Source: Thinopyrum elongatum (taxonomy: Eukaryota > Streptophyta > Magnoliopsida > Poales > Poaceae). Taken from it: 64,000 nucleotides of DNA. The notes beneath the pieces were generated by a model, which was not told the origin of the DNA, searched no databases, and saw nothing but the letters and a program-made list of their open reading frames with translations. Below are positions 1 to 10,585 of the stretch, piece after piece. Where the stretch lies: contig CM022301.1 of NCBI GenBank assembly GCA_011799875.1, positions 208,043,771-208,107,770 on the forward strand, in the 5' to 3' direction. Position numbers and translations under genes: made by a program. How positions within the stretch are numbered: the first letter of the stretch is position 1; each line of letters opens with the position of its first letter.

Positions 1-613
1 ACCAAACAGCGCGCGTGATCTGAGTCGTGCGTTCTGATTGGCCAGAACCCAAACCCCACGGATCATACGTCTGGACCGTTGGATGCTCCCAGATCGAACG
101 ACAATCCTCATCCCTTTCGACAACAAATGCAGTTATGTTTGTAATTTTATTTATATGCACAAAATGCACGTTAAATTCAAAAAATGTCTTAAATATAGCT
201 AACGATACCTGAAATGCGCCAGAAAATCAAACCCATGGTATAATGGTGATTGCGTACCGTGGAAATTTTTATGAGGCCAAACGATGAAGTCACCGGGCAC
301 TGGAGTTTTAATTGACACGTCTCCTTTTGGAAACCATGATGAGATGCTCCGGTTTGGAAGGAGCGATCATCAAAACTTTAGCCAAACTTTACCAAATTTT
401 TTCCACGGGGTCGTGAGAGCGCGCCACGGGCACACACCGATTTTGATGATGTCCGGACTCAATCTGAATTTCCTGTAATTAAAATACCAACTAGGCATAC
501 GCCGGTGGCCGCACCTCGCGGCCGAAATGTTTGAAACTTCTCCCCGCTTCTCGGACAAACGGATGAAAACTTGCAAAGCGACGCACAAATGATTTGTACA
601 CCTTCTTTGCTAA

Positions 614-890
614 GACTACCCACAATGGGAGTAATATAGGTGGTAACATCACACATCTCTAGGCAAAACAGATGATGTGGCGAGTAATTAACGAGGAAAT
701 AGGGGCATGTGGTAACATAGCTAGTTACTGTAACATCACACATACCAAGACAAGATGAGTCTACAACCTAATAAATGAAGTGTTGCATGACGCCACACAT
801 ATGTTACTCCCCACTATAGAGGTAGTAACGTAGACTAGCTAGTAACATATGCATGTTACTAGTCTAAGTTACTACCCATTGTGACTAGTC
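614..890. mobile_element. Tourist-like MITE (PIF/Harbinger type), TSD TAA
   Basis: A 277-bp AT-rich element has imperfect terminal inverted repeats: 'gactacccacaatgg' at the left, and the complement of 'cattgtgactagtc' at the right. It is flanked by TAA at 611-613 and 891-893. Sister units of the array (near 1400 and 2780) read 'ttgctaactaa' straight through, so they are empty sites. A 3-bp TAA/TTA duplication is the hallmark of PIF/Harbinger MITEs. It has no coding capacity. The family assignment rests on the TSD and TIRs only. Confidence 0.88.
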
Positions 891-2105
891 TAACTAACAC
901 CCACAAGTAGTTGTAGTAGGGTTTTGACTTTATATGCACTAAATGCAAGGTAAGTGCAAAAAATGACTTAAATATAGCAGAAGAGACCTGAAATGGGCCA
1001 GAAAATCAAACCAAGGGTATATCTGTGATTGTTTATCACACAAAAAAATTCGAGGCGGAATAATGTAGTCACCGACGATTTGGAGTCCGAAGTGCCGCGT
1101 CTCCTTTTGGAAACCATGATCCTTCTTGTGAGATGCTCCGATTTGGAAGGAGCGATCATGAAAACTTGTGCCAAACTTTACCAATTTTTTTCCATGGGGT
1201 CGTGAGAGAGCACACCACGGGGACACACCAATTTTGATGTGTCTGGACTGCATCTGAATTTCCTATAATTAAAATACCAACTAGGCCTACGCCGGTGGCC
1301 GCACCTCGCAACCGAAATATTTGAAACTTCTCCCCGCTTCTTGGACAAACGGATGAAAACTTGCAAAGCGACGCACAAAAGATTTGTACACCTTCTTTGC
1401 TAACTAAAACCCACATGTAGTTGTAGTAGGGTTTTGGCTTTATACATATGCACTAAATGCAAGGTAAGTGCAAAAAAATGACTTAAATATAGCAGACGAG
1501 GCCTAAAATCGGCCAGAAAATCAAACCAAGGGTATATCCATGATTGTTTACCATGATTTTTTTTTCGAGGCGGGACCATGTAGTCACTGACCATTTGGAG
1601 TCCGAAGTGCCGCGTCTCCTTTTGGAAACTATGATCCTTCTTGTGGGATGCTCTGGTATGGAAGGTGCGAGCACCAAAACTTGTGTCAAACTTTACCAAA
1701 AATTTTCCATGCGATCGTGAGAGCACGCCACGGTGACACAATGATTTTCATTATTTTCGGACTCTATATGCATTTCCTGTAATTAAAATACCAACAAGGC
1801 CTATGCCTCTGGCCGCACCCTGCGGCCGAACTGTTTGAAGTTTTTTCCATTTCTCAGACAATGAATGAAAACTCGCAAAGCGACACACAAATGATCTTGC
1901 TAACACCCACGTGTAGTTGCGATTATATATATATGCAAAAAAATGACTCAAATATAGCAAACGGGATCTCAAATGCACCAGAAAATTGAACCATAGGGTA
2001 CAATCGTGATTTCTTACCGTGGAAAAGAATTCGAGGCAAAACAATGAACTCATGTTTTCATTCAAATGAAAATATGCCGTTAGTTCATGTAAATGTTTTC
2101 AAATA

Positions 2106-2133
2106 GCACATGGTTCACTCATGAAAGTCGTGT
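2106..2133. repeat. Short inverted repeat in the array spacer
   Basis: 'gcacatgg' and 'cgtgtgc' flank about 14 nt within the spacer. The second spacer, at about 3473-3502, has the better-paired form gcacacg/cgtgtgc. The sequence could form a small hairpin; its function is unknown. Confidence 0.45.
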
Positions 2134-3880
2134 GCCTACCAAACCGTGGCTGATGCTGCCCCCCCCCCTTGCCGCGCGCGTGATCTGAGTCGTGCGTTCT
2201 GATTGGCCAGAACCCAAACCCCACGGATCGTACGTCTGCACCGTTAGATTCTCCATGATCGAACAACAATCCTCATCCCTTTCGACAACACATGCAGTTC
2301 CGGTTGTGATTTTATATATATCCACAAAATGCACGTTAAATTCAAAAAATATCTTAAATATAGCAAACGATACCTGAAATGCGTTAGAAAATCAAACCTG
2401 TGGTATAATGGTGATTGCGTAGCGTGAAATTTTTTATGAGGCCAAACGATGAAGTCACCGGCCAGTGGAGTTTGAATTGACACGTCTCCTTTTGGAAACC
2501 ATGATCCTTCTTGTGAGATGATCCGGTTTCCAAGGAGCGATCATCAAAACTTGTGCAAAACTTCACCAATTTTTTTCCACGGGGTCGTGAGAGCACGCTA
2601 CGGGCACATGCCGATTTTGATGATGCCTGGACTCCATCTGAATTTCATGTAATTAAAATACCAACTAGGCCTACACCGGTGGCCGCACCTCGCGGCCAAA
2701 ATGTTTGAAACTTCTCCCCGCTTCTCGGACAATGGATGAAAACTCGCAAAGCGACACACAAATGATTTGTACACCTTCTTTGCTAACTAACACCCAGATG
2801 TAGTCGTAGTACGGTTTTGATTTTATATGCACTAAATGCAAGGTAAATGCAAAAAAATGACTTAAATATAACAAACGAGACCTGAAATGGGCCAGAAAAT
2901 CAAACCTAGGGTATATACGTGATTGTTTACCATGAAAAAATTTCGAGGTAGAACGATGTAGTCACCGACGATTGGAGTCCGAAGTGTCGCGTCTCCTTTT
3001 GGAAACAATGATCCTTCTTGTGAGATGCTCCGATTTGGAAGGTGTGAGCATCAAAACTTGTGCCAAACTTTACCAAAATTTTTCCATGGGATCCTGAGAG
3101 CACGCCACGGTGACACACCGATTTTTGTTATTTTCGGACTCTATATGCATTTCCTGTAATTAAAATACCAACAAGGCCTACGCCTCTGGCCACACCCTGC
3201 GGCCGAACTGTTTGAATTTTTTTCCCGTTTCTGGGACAATGAATGAAAACTCCCAAAGCGACACACAAATGATCTTGCTAACACCCACGTGTAGTTGCGA
3301 CTATAGCAAACGACTCAAATATAGCAAACGATACCTCAAATGCACCAGAAAATTGAACCATAGGGTACAATGGTGATTTCTTACCGTGGAAAAAAATTGG
3401 AGGAGAAACGATGAACTCATGGTTTTATTCAAACGAAAATATGTTGTTAGTTCATGTAAATGTTGTAAAATAGCACACGGTTCACTCACGAAAGTCGTGT
3501 GCCTACCAAACTATGGTCGATGCCCCCCTGCTGCGCGCGCGTTCTTAGTCGTGCGTTCTAATTAGCCAGAACCCAAACCCCACTGATCATACGTCTGCAC
3601 CGTTGGATGCTCCCAGATCGAACGACAATCCTCATCCCTTTCATCAGCACATACAGTTCCGGCTAGGATTTGATTTATATGCCAAAATGCATGGTAAATG
3701 CCAAAAAATGTCTTAAATATAGCACACGAGACCTGAAATACGCCAGCAAATCAAACATGTGGTATAATGGTGATTGCTTACCGTGGGAAAAAATTAGAGG
3801 CGAAACGATGAACTCACATCTTCATTTCAAAATTAGCACGTCTTCATTTCAAACGAAATTATGCTGTTTGTGCACACGAG

Positions 3881-4398
3881 CACTTAGAGGCAACCGTTTG
3901 CATAGGCCTTTCCGCGCGGCGACCGGGGATATTTTTTCACCCTTTTCACCTAGGCCGCCAACACCCCACCACCGCCCGCCCGTGTTTCACTCAACACCCA
4001 ATCTCCATCGCCAGCTTCCCCTCCCCCAGATCCACAGCAGAACCCTCTCCAGCGCCGGCGTGCTCAACTCGGCCGTGTGCCCTCTCTTCGGTGTCAACCC
4101 TACCTCCACTACCGTTCCCAACACGCGGCTGCCCGCGCCTCGCCGTCTTCGTTTGCTCGCCAGCCACCCTCGAGCATATCGATCCTCTAACCCTTGCCTC
4201 TCCTTTGGTCCTGCTAGGTTTGCATTAAGAAACCTGTTAGTTACTGCTCTCCATCATGGTGAGGCATATTTCCTCGCAATCCCTCTTCCTATTTCATTCC
4301 GTATGTTCCCAAATTGGCTATAAAATAACGAAGAGCGTATATTTGTTCATTATCTACCTTCCTAACTAGTACATATAAGCTGTATTTGTTCCTAACCG
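3881..4398 (+). other. GC-rich promoter/5'-UTR-like segment
   Basis: Composition changes sharply from the AT-rich array to C-rich DNA (about 3,900-4,200) with many CCACC, CCGCC and CTCC runs, typical of grass 5' UTRs or first exons. An open frame at 3,670-4,323 crosses the boundary (Pro/Arg/Ser-rich, no recognised domain), so it may be chance. An ATG in 'catcatggtgagg' lies near 4,256. The segment stops abruptly at 4,399, where the truncated retroelement A begins. It could be the 5' end of a broken host gene or captured DNA; I cannot say which. Confidence 0.4.
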
Positions 4399-5195
4399 TG
4401 CTTAAAGAAGTTATTTTCCCGAGGTTTGGAGTCCCTAGATATTTAATGACCGATGGTGGTTCACACTTTATTTATGGTGCTTTTCGTAAAATGCTTTCTA
4501 AATATGATGTTAACCATAGAATTGCATCACCCTATCATCCTCAATCTAGTAGTCAAGTTGAACTTAGCAATAGAGAAATAAAATTAATATTACAGAAAAC
4601 TGTTAATAGGTCCCGAAAGAATTGATCTAAGAAATTGGATGATGCACTTTGGGCCTACCGAACAGCATATAAAAATCCTATGGGTATGTCTCCCTATAAA
4701 ATGGTTTATGGAAAAGCTTGTCATTTGCCTCTAGACTTAGAACACAAAGCATATGGGGCAAATAAAGAACTCAACTATGATTTCAAACTTGCCGGTGAAA
4801 AGAGGTTATTTGATATTAGCCCACTAGATGAATGGAGAACCCAAGCTTATGAAAATGCCAAGTTATTTAAAGAAAAAGTTAAAAGATGGCATGACAAAAG
4901 AATCCAAAAGCGGGAATTCAAAGTTGGAGAATATGTTCTTTTGTACAACTCTCGTTTCAGATTCTTTGTAGGAAAACTTCTCTCTAAATGGGAAGGACCA
5001 TATATCATCGAGGAGGTTTACCGCTCTGGAGCTATAAAAATAAATAATGCCAAAGGTACTAATCCGAAGGTGGTCAATGGGCAAAGAATTAAACACTATA
5101 TCTCAGGTACGCCTATTAATGTTGAAAGCAATATTTTTCAAACTATGACACCTGAGGACCACATAAAAGAGACCTTCCGGAACACTTCAGAATAA
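4399..5195 (+). pseudogene. Integrase C-terminal half of element A (broken)
   Basis: This encodes the DNA-strand-transfer enzyme of a gypsy element. The fragment starts just before '[15 protein letters not shown]', which carries the second catalytic Asp, and includes the third catalytic residue (Glu of 'SSSQVEL'). The GPY-like C-terminal part, 'SKWEGPYIIEEVY', is also present. An in-frame TGA at 4623-4625, where C has TGG, splits it into 4,399-4,625 and ~4,626-5,195. The N-terminal zinc-binding domain and first Asp are gone. It ends with TAA at 5,193-5,195. It cannot be functional. Confidence 0.87.
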
Positions 5196-5316
5196 TTAAA
5201 AAAGAGGAGGTACGTGATACGGTAAGTAAACGGACTCCGAAAACTCCGCAAAAATATTTTCTGTCAGTTTTGGAATATTTTAAAAATTAGGAAAATAAGA
5301 AACAACCAGGAAGGCA

Positions 5317-5390
5317 CCCGAGGAGGGAACAAGACACCAGGGCGCGCCTGGACCCCCTGGCGCGCCCAGGTGGGTTGTGCCCACCTCGGG
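5317..5390. repeat. ~70-bp GC-rich inverted repeat, internal copy of A
   Basis: The left arm (cccgaggagg… gcgcgcctgg) pairs imperfectly with the right arm (cctggcgcgccc… cctcggg), giving a long near-palindrome with a tiny loop. The same structure lies in the LTRs of A, C and E. Here it sits 59 bp before a TATATA at 5,449, in the gap between integrase and the extra ORF. Confidence 0.75.
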
Positions 5391-5448
5391 AACCTTCCCG
5401 ACTCCGTTTTCCTCCCATTTGCTTGTTTCCCAAGATAAAAAAAATCTT

Positions 5449-5454
5449 TATATA
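5449..5454 (+). promoter_or_regulatory. Putative internal TATA box before the extra ORF of A
   Basis: TATATA lies in 'ctttatataccc', 83 bp upstream of the ATG at 5,537 and downstream of the GC-rich inverted repeat. C has the same element at 36,984-36,989. The order hairpin, TATA, ORF copies the order in the LTR, which suggests a second promoter. Promoter activity is inferred, not shown. Confidence 0.45.
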
Positions 5455-5536
5455 CCCCTCGAACGTATTGAACAATATATCATGGAGAAATCTTATGTTC
5501 TTCTTTGTTGCTGTTTTCTGACAGATCTAGATCGCA

Positions 5537-6061
5537 ATGGTCGCTTCGGGCTCCTCCAAGGGCAAGTTCTTCGAGAACGTCATCAACCTGTATTTGCGGG
5601 AGGTGATGCAGCACCCTCAAGCCATTGAGATGCGTGAGGGGGTGCTCCACATCCGAGACGTCCAGGGCCCCAAGGGGGCGGGGGCCGTGGATGCCAGGCT
5701 TGAAGCTATGGAGCAAGAGGTCTTCAAGTGCAAGGGGATGGTGGAGCGTGGACTCAATGCCAATCACCTCATGATTATGAATTACACTTGTGATCTCAAG
5801 GTGGATAGCAAATCCATGAAGGACATCGTCTTCACCTTCAACGAGCAAATCAACTTTCTGCAAAGCCAAATCTATGATCTCCAAAACCAAGTCTTTGAAT
5901 ATGAGGCAAGGTTTAAAGGTATGAGTTTGGCTGCTAGTTGCAGGACTCGCGAGACTCGCTCCTCCTCTTATGATGGTGAGCCATTGCCATGGAAACTGGA
6001 AGATAAGATCGCTACTACCTCATCACCACCACCGCCTTCTTCATCACCAAAGGAGACTTGA
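5537..6061 (+). CDS. Extra ORF downstream of integrase in A (coiled-coil-like, unknown)
   Basis: This is an open frame of 174 codons, from the ATG in 'cgcaatggtc' to TGA. I do not recognise the product. It begins 'MVASGSSKGKFFENV'. The middle (about residues 50-130) is rich in heptad-like Leu, Ile, Met and Phe with charged residues, such as 'FTFNEQINFLQSQIYDLQ', so a coiled coil is likely. The C-terminus is Ser/Pro-rich. A diverged partner in C (37,075-37,692) shows this is a real family ORF, not chance. It lies where some Athila elements carry an env-like third ORF, but I see no signal peptide or membrane segment. Confidence 0.6.
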   Translation: MVASGSSKGKFFENVINLYLREVMQHPQAIEMREGVLHIRDVQGPKGAGAVDARLEAMEQEVFKCKGMVERGLNANHLMIMNYTCDLKVDSKSMKDIVFTFNEQINFLQSQIYDLQNQVFEYEARFKGMSLAASCRTRETRSSSYDGEPLPWKLEDKIATTSSPPPPSSSPKET

Positions 6062-7630
6062 GTTCATGGTATGGACACTCCCCTTAGCTTGTGCCAAGCT
6101 TGGGGGAGGTGTCCCAGTATCGTATCACCACCACTGTCTTTGCTTTCATCTATTTTAGTTCGATCTTTAGTTTTCCTATGATATAGTTGAATAAAAGTTT
6201 AGTTCGATCCTTTCTTTTCGAGTGTTTGCTTAGCGATCTATCTATCGATGTAATCGTGTGCGAGATATATACTAAAGAGTAGTTTGAGTTTTGTTTCTTT
6301 ACTTTTATGTTTCAATAAAGGAAAGGAGAATAAATGAAAAATATCATATGCTAATCTTATGGTAAGTAATGACATCACATAAGGAAAAGTATAAGGGGTA
6401 AAATTTGTTGGAGATTGACAAACATAGCATTGGTCAACGATGCAACTCATGAAAGAAATAATAAGAGAAGAGAAGATTCACATGCACATACACTATCTTG
6501 GACATCTTTTATGATAGTGAGCCCCCATTAAATATTTTGTGTCAAAATAGTTGATGTTGGACAAGGAAGACAACATAATGATTTATGTTTGTTCATATTC
6601 ACATAGAAGTTATATTGTCATAGATCCTTTAACATGTGGTGCTTGCTCAATATCTTCTCTAGCCAAAAATTCCGCACTAAGTAGAGATACTACTTGTGCA
6701 TCCAAAAACCCTTAACCCAAATCTTATTTTCAGAGTCCACCATACCTACCTATGGATTGAGTAAGATCCTTCAAGTAAGTTGTCATCGGTGCAATAAGGC
6801 AATAAAAAATGCTTCTAAATGTGTTGGATCATTTAGTGTAAGAGAAAATTGAGCGTTGTACGAACTTGTGATGGCAAAGTAATAAAAGCGACAGACTACA
6901 TAATAAAGGTTGCTATCATAATGGGCAATATAACATGGCGTTCTTGTGCATTAAGGGATTTGGCATACAAACAAATAAGCGCATGACAACCTCTGCTTCC
7001 CTCTGCGAAGGGCCTATCTTTTACTTTTATGAAGAGTCAAAGTTTTCTTCCCTATTCCTTTTTATTTTCTCTTTTTGCAAGCATCATGTGGTGAGGAAAG
7101 ATCTAGGCACATATATCCAGTTGGATATGAGTAGGCATGAGTTATTATTGTTGACATCACCCTTGAGGTGAGTACGTTGGGAGGCGAGACTATAAGCCCC
7201 TATCTTTTTATGTGTCCGGTTGAAACTTTTTGTTCATGGGTACACTGTGAGTGTTAGCAATCATAGAAGATTAAATGATGGTTGAGTATGTGGACTTGCC
7301 TAAAGGCTCCGATACGTGACCCTTCCTGAAAATATGATGAATTGTAGTTGCAAAGTTGACTCAGAACATAGTTTGTTGGTTTTCAATAAGGTTTATGCTT
7401 TATACTTCAATGTTGTGATGAATTGTTACTTGTTCATGAGAAGTTATATGACAAAAGTTATCTGATAAAAGTTATCTGATAAAGTTTTATGTTAAAGTTC
7501 TTTGTTGTTATAATAATATGCATGATGCTTCTATGTCCATATTTTGATTTTATCGACACCTCTCTCTCTCTCTAAGCATGTGGGCATGTTTTTCGATTTC
7601 GGTTTTCGCTTGAGGACAAGCGAGGTCTAA
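6062..7630 (+). other. Non-coding 3' internal region of A with conserved blocks
   Basis: About 1.6 kb of AT-rich DNA between the extra ORF and the polypurine tract; only short chance ORFs are seen. It holds two blocks shared with other elements in the window. Block I (about 6,690-6,765) includes 'ccatacctacctat'. Block II (about 6,991-7,028) includes 'cttccctctgcgaagggc'. A (ct)n run lies at 7,560-7,575, and the motif 'cttgaggacaagc' lies just before the polypurine tract. Confidence 0.7.
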
Positions 7631-7642
7631 ACTTGGGGGAGT
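7631..7642 (+). promoter_or_regulatory. Polypurine tract of A
   Basis: 'acttgggggagt' lies directly against the 3' LTR start, where plus-strand DNA synthesis is primed. Confidence 0.75.
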
Positions 7643-7912
7643 TGATACGTCCATTTTGCATCATGTTTTCCTACTATTATTTATAATGTTTTTATGCATA
7701 ATAATGCTTTTTGGAGTATTTCTAATGCCTTTTCTCTCATATTATGCAAGGTTTACACAAAGAGGGAGAATGCCGGCAGCTGGAATTCTGGACCTGGAAA
7801 AACTACGTCAGAGTTACTTATTCTGCACATCTCCAAATGAGCTGAAAATTTACGAAGAATTGTTTTGGAATATATGAAGAATATTGGAGCAAATAACTAC
7901 CAGAGGGGGCCC

Positions 7913-7984
7913 ACCAGGTGGGCACAACCCACCTAGGCGCGCCAGGGAGTCCAGGCGCGCCCTGGTGGGTTGTGCCCTCCTCGG
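7913..7984. repeat. GC-rich inverted repeat in the LTR of A
   Basis: Arms of about 32 bp (ccaggtgggcacaacccacc… and its near complement …ggtgggttgtgcc) are separated by about 4 nt. It lies 26 bp upstream of the TATA box. Each arm contains a near-palindromic ggcgcgcc core. Confidence 0.85.
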
Positions 7985-8009
7985 CCCACCTCTGGTGCCC
8001 CTCTTCTGG

Positions 8010-8016
8010 TATATAA
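8010..8016 (+). promoter_or_regulatory. TATA box in the LTR of A
   Basis: TATATAA in 'ggtatataagtt' marks the likely U3/R core promoter. It is conserved in both C LTRs (30,756 and 39,475). Confidence 0.6.
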
Positions 8017-9686
8017 GTTATTTTGACCTGGAAAAAATAAGGAGAGGACTTTCAGGATGAAGCGCCGCCGTCTCGATGCGGAACTTGGGTAGGAGCACGT
8101 TTGCCCTCCGGCGGAGCAATTCCGCCGGGGGAACTTTCCTCCTGGAGGGGGAAATCATCGTCATCATCATCACCAACAACTCTCCCATCTTTGGGAGGGC
8201 CATCTCCATCAACATCTTCAACAACACCATCTCCTCTCAAACCCTAGTTCATCTCTTGTGTTCAATCTTTGTACCGGAACCTTAGATTGGTACTTGTGGG
8301 TGACTACTAGTGTTGATTACATCTTGTAGTTGATTACTATATGGTTTATTTGGTCGAAGATTATATCTTCAGATCCATTATCCTATTTAATACCCCTCTG
8401 ATCTTGAGCATGATTATCATTTGTGAGTAGTTATTTTTGTTCTTGAGGTCACGGGAGAAGTCATGTTGCAAGTAATCATGTGAACTTGATATGTGTTCGA
8501 TATTTTGATGATATGTATGTTGTGATTCCCTTAGTGGTGTCATGTGAACGTCGACTACATGGCACTTCACCAAATTTAGGCCTAAGGGAATGCATTGTGG
8601 AGTAGTTATTAAATGATGGGTTGCTAGAGTAACAGAAACTTAAACCCTAGTTTATGCGCTATTTCATAAGGGACTGATTTGGATCCGAAAGTTTAATGCT
8701 ATGGTTAGATTTTATCTTAATACTTTTATCGTAGTTACGGATGCTTGCGAGGGGGTTAATCATAAGTAGGAGGTTTGTTCAAGTAAGAATAGCACCTAAG
8801 CACCGGTCCACCCACATATCAAATTATCAAAGTAGCGAACACGAATCAAACCAACTTGATGGAAGTGATATGATGAAATTCCAGAGTACCCTCAAGAACA
8901 CTTTGCTTATCATAAGAGACCGTTTTGGCCCGTCCTTTGCCAAAAAAGGATTGGGCTACCTTGCTGCACATTATTTACCATTACCGTTACTTTCTCATTA
9001 CAAATTATCTTGCTATCAAACTACTTGTTACCGACTATTTCAGTGCTTGCAGAAAATACCTTGCTGAGAACCACTTGTCATTTTCTTCTGCTCCTCGTTG
9101 GGTTCGACACTCTTACTTATCGAAAGGACTACGATTGATCCACTATACTTGTGGGTCAACAGGTGCGGCCGGGAGTGCGGTGCAGCGGAGCAGGGGCCGG
9201 CCCTCGTAGCGATGCCGGCGCGCGGCAAGGCCGGAGGCGGGGTAGGCAGAGACCGCGCTGGTGTGGCCACAGCGGAGGCGGAGGAGGGCTGGAGCAGCTC
9301 GAGGTGAAGCACGGTTCGATGAAGCCGGCTCGGTGGTGGAGCGACGAGGCGGCTTGGTGGCTCGAGGCACGGCCGACGAGGCAGCAGGCCGGCTCGAAGT
9401 GCGGTTGTGGCTATGCGGCGGTAGCTCGGAGGCGACGCCGGCGAGGGGAGGCGGCGTAACAATACCGGGGCAAATGCGGCGGCTTGGTGCAACAGCTCAA
9501 GGCGGCCTTTTGAGGCGGGGACCTAGGCAGCGGAGGAGACGCCAGCGAGGGATGCCGCGGCGGTGGCTGATGCAGGCGGCAGCGACAGTAGAGGTGAAAT
9601 GGCGCGAGGTGGGTCAGCGTGGCAGGTCAGAGATGCAGCTCGGCAGGCCGGCTCACCGACCACGGGTGGCTCGATGTGGCCATGGC

Positions 9687-9751
9687 CAAGGGGCGCTGGT
9701 AGTTCAGAGGCGGTGATTTGAAGGCAGGCGAGAGCTTGGCTGCGGTGGCTT
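9687..9751 (+). repeat. Inverted repeat arm 1 (partner 10,586-10,650)
   Basis: The 65 bp match the reverse complement of 10,586-10,650 with about 5 mismatches. The arms are 834 bp apart. Confidence 0.85.
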
Positions 9752-10585
9752 AGGCCGAGGCGGCTTGTGGCACACACCGTGGGTCCACGCATGGTGGTAT
9801 TGAGTTCTTGGAGGGAGCTTTTCCAAATATCGAGAAGTTCGTGATTTGCCGGATGGAGAAGAGTCGGCATGGAAGGATCTACATCGATTTCGAATTCATC
9901 ACTCGAGATTGAAAAAAGTTTTTGCAACTGCATAAACCAGATGAGAGTCAAAAGTAACTTCGAAGTCGACCGATCAAAAGCATTTATCGAACAAACTCCA
10001 TTGAACCCTAGAACATGCCAAACGTGTCTGCAGGTGATCCATCAAGTTGCCCAAGATTCATCATTGGTTGAAAGGTAGTGCGGCATCGACTAAAACAAAG
10101 GAAAGATTGAGAGAAAATAGATCACCTCTGTGCGTACAGCCGCCGTTCTACGGTTTGTCAAGTCACAGATCTAGCCGAGACTGACAGAGGTTCGAGGCGA
10201 TCGATAAGCCGTTTCCGTCACGTACTGCTCACCTGATCACGCGGCCGGATCAATCCCTCGAAGTTGCAGCCGTTCGGTGAAGTTGCTAAGGATTCTAGCT
10301 TAAAACTCCCAAGGTGATTCACCAGTGCACTGGACAACGAATCTGCAAAGCCAGTGGACGTCCACTAGTACTTCCACGGAAGTCAAATTCATCAAGTCAC
10401 CACTGCCTCGTTTCAAGCCACCGGCCACCATCGCCGCTTCTATAGCCGCAAACCGCCGCCTTCGCTCGGCCTCGCTCCGAGCCGCCGGCCGCCTCCGAGT
10501 CGTAGCCACGGCCTCAAATCGACTCTGAGTCATCCCCACTGTCAAGCCGCCTCCGCCATCACCGTCGCGGCCACGGTCGCGTCAC

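Larger units (their letters stand above)
1..3880. repeat. Tandem array of ~0.51-kb units in a higher-order pattern
   Basis: One landmark (gccgaa/gccaaa next to tgtttgaa) recurs at 521, 1311, 1825, 2695 and 3202. After subtracting the MITE at 614-890, the spacings are about 510, 514, 870 and 507 bp. The 870-bp interval holds an extra ~360-bp spacer. That spacer carries a 'cgtgcgttctgattggcc' segment, also seen near 28, 2192 and 3552 (diverged in the last). The array therefore reads as spacer plus three units, then spacer plus two units, then spacer plus a partial unit. Units share long AT-rich phrases such as 'cttaaatatagca' and 'aaaatcaaacc'. I see no coding potential. The left end is cut by the window. 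I do not recognise the family; it could be a satellite or tandem repeats inside a larger transposon. Confidence 0.8.
4399..9161 (+). mobile_element. Element A: 5'-truncated Athila-lineage Ty3/gypsy retrotransposon
   Basis: This is colinear with the full element C from C's position ~35,939 onward (integrase core, extra ORF, non-coding 3' region, 3' LTR). The 5' LTR, gag, protease, RT and RNase H are missing. The left junction at 4,399 falls inside the integrase frame and has no LTR end, so it is a deletion or rearrangement breakpoint. The right end is an intact LTR terminus (tcaaca). No 5-bp TSD can be checked because the left end is lost. The Athila assignment comes from the integrase and the residues around 'LPLDLEHKAY'. 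Confidence 0.88.
7643..9161 (+). repeat. 3' LTR of A (1,519 bp, TG…CA)
   Basis: It starts 'tgatacgtccattttgc' and ends 'gtgggtcaaca', and matches both LTRs of C end to end. It holds the GC-rich inverted repeat at about 7,913-7,984 and a TATATAA at 8,010-8,016. ORFs within it (such as 8,741-9,067) are chance frames repeated in every LTR copy. Confidence 0.93.

Noticed and set aside
5480..5890. Antisense 136-codon ORF opposite the extra ORF of A (also 37,015-37,425 in C)
   Set aside because: Shadow of the sense ORF; no start signals or domain on this strand, and similarity is explained by sense conservation.
7441..7500. Short repeats 'aaaagttatctgataaa' as possible CRISPR-like array
   Set aside because: Two or three imperfect AT-rich copies without spacers; a local slippage repeat in a plant retroelement.
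8741..9067. 108-codon ORF in the LTR of A, repeated in C
   Set aside because: Lies in LTR DNA; differs in frame integrity between LTR copies and has no domain.
9040..9716. Long overlapping open frames on both strands, Arg/Ala/Pro-rich
   Set aside because: Explained by very high GC with few stop codons; no domain, no consistent strand, part lies in the LTR of A.
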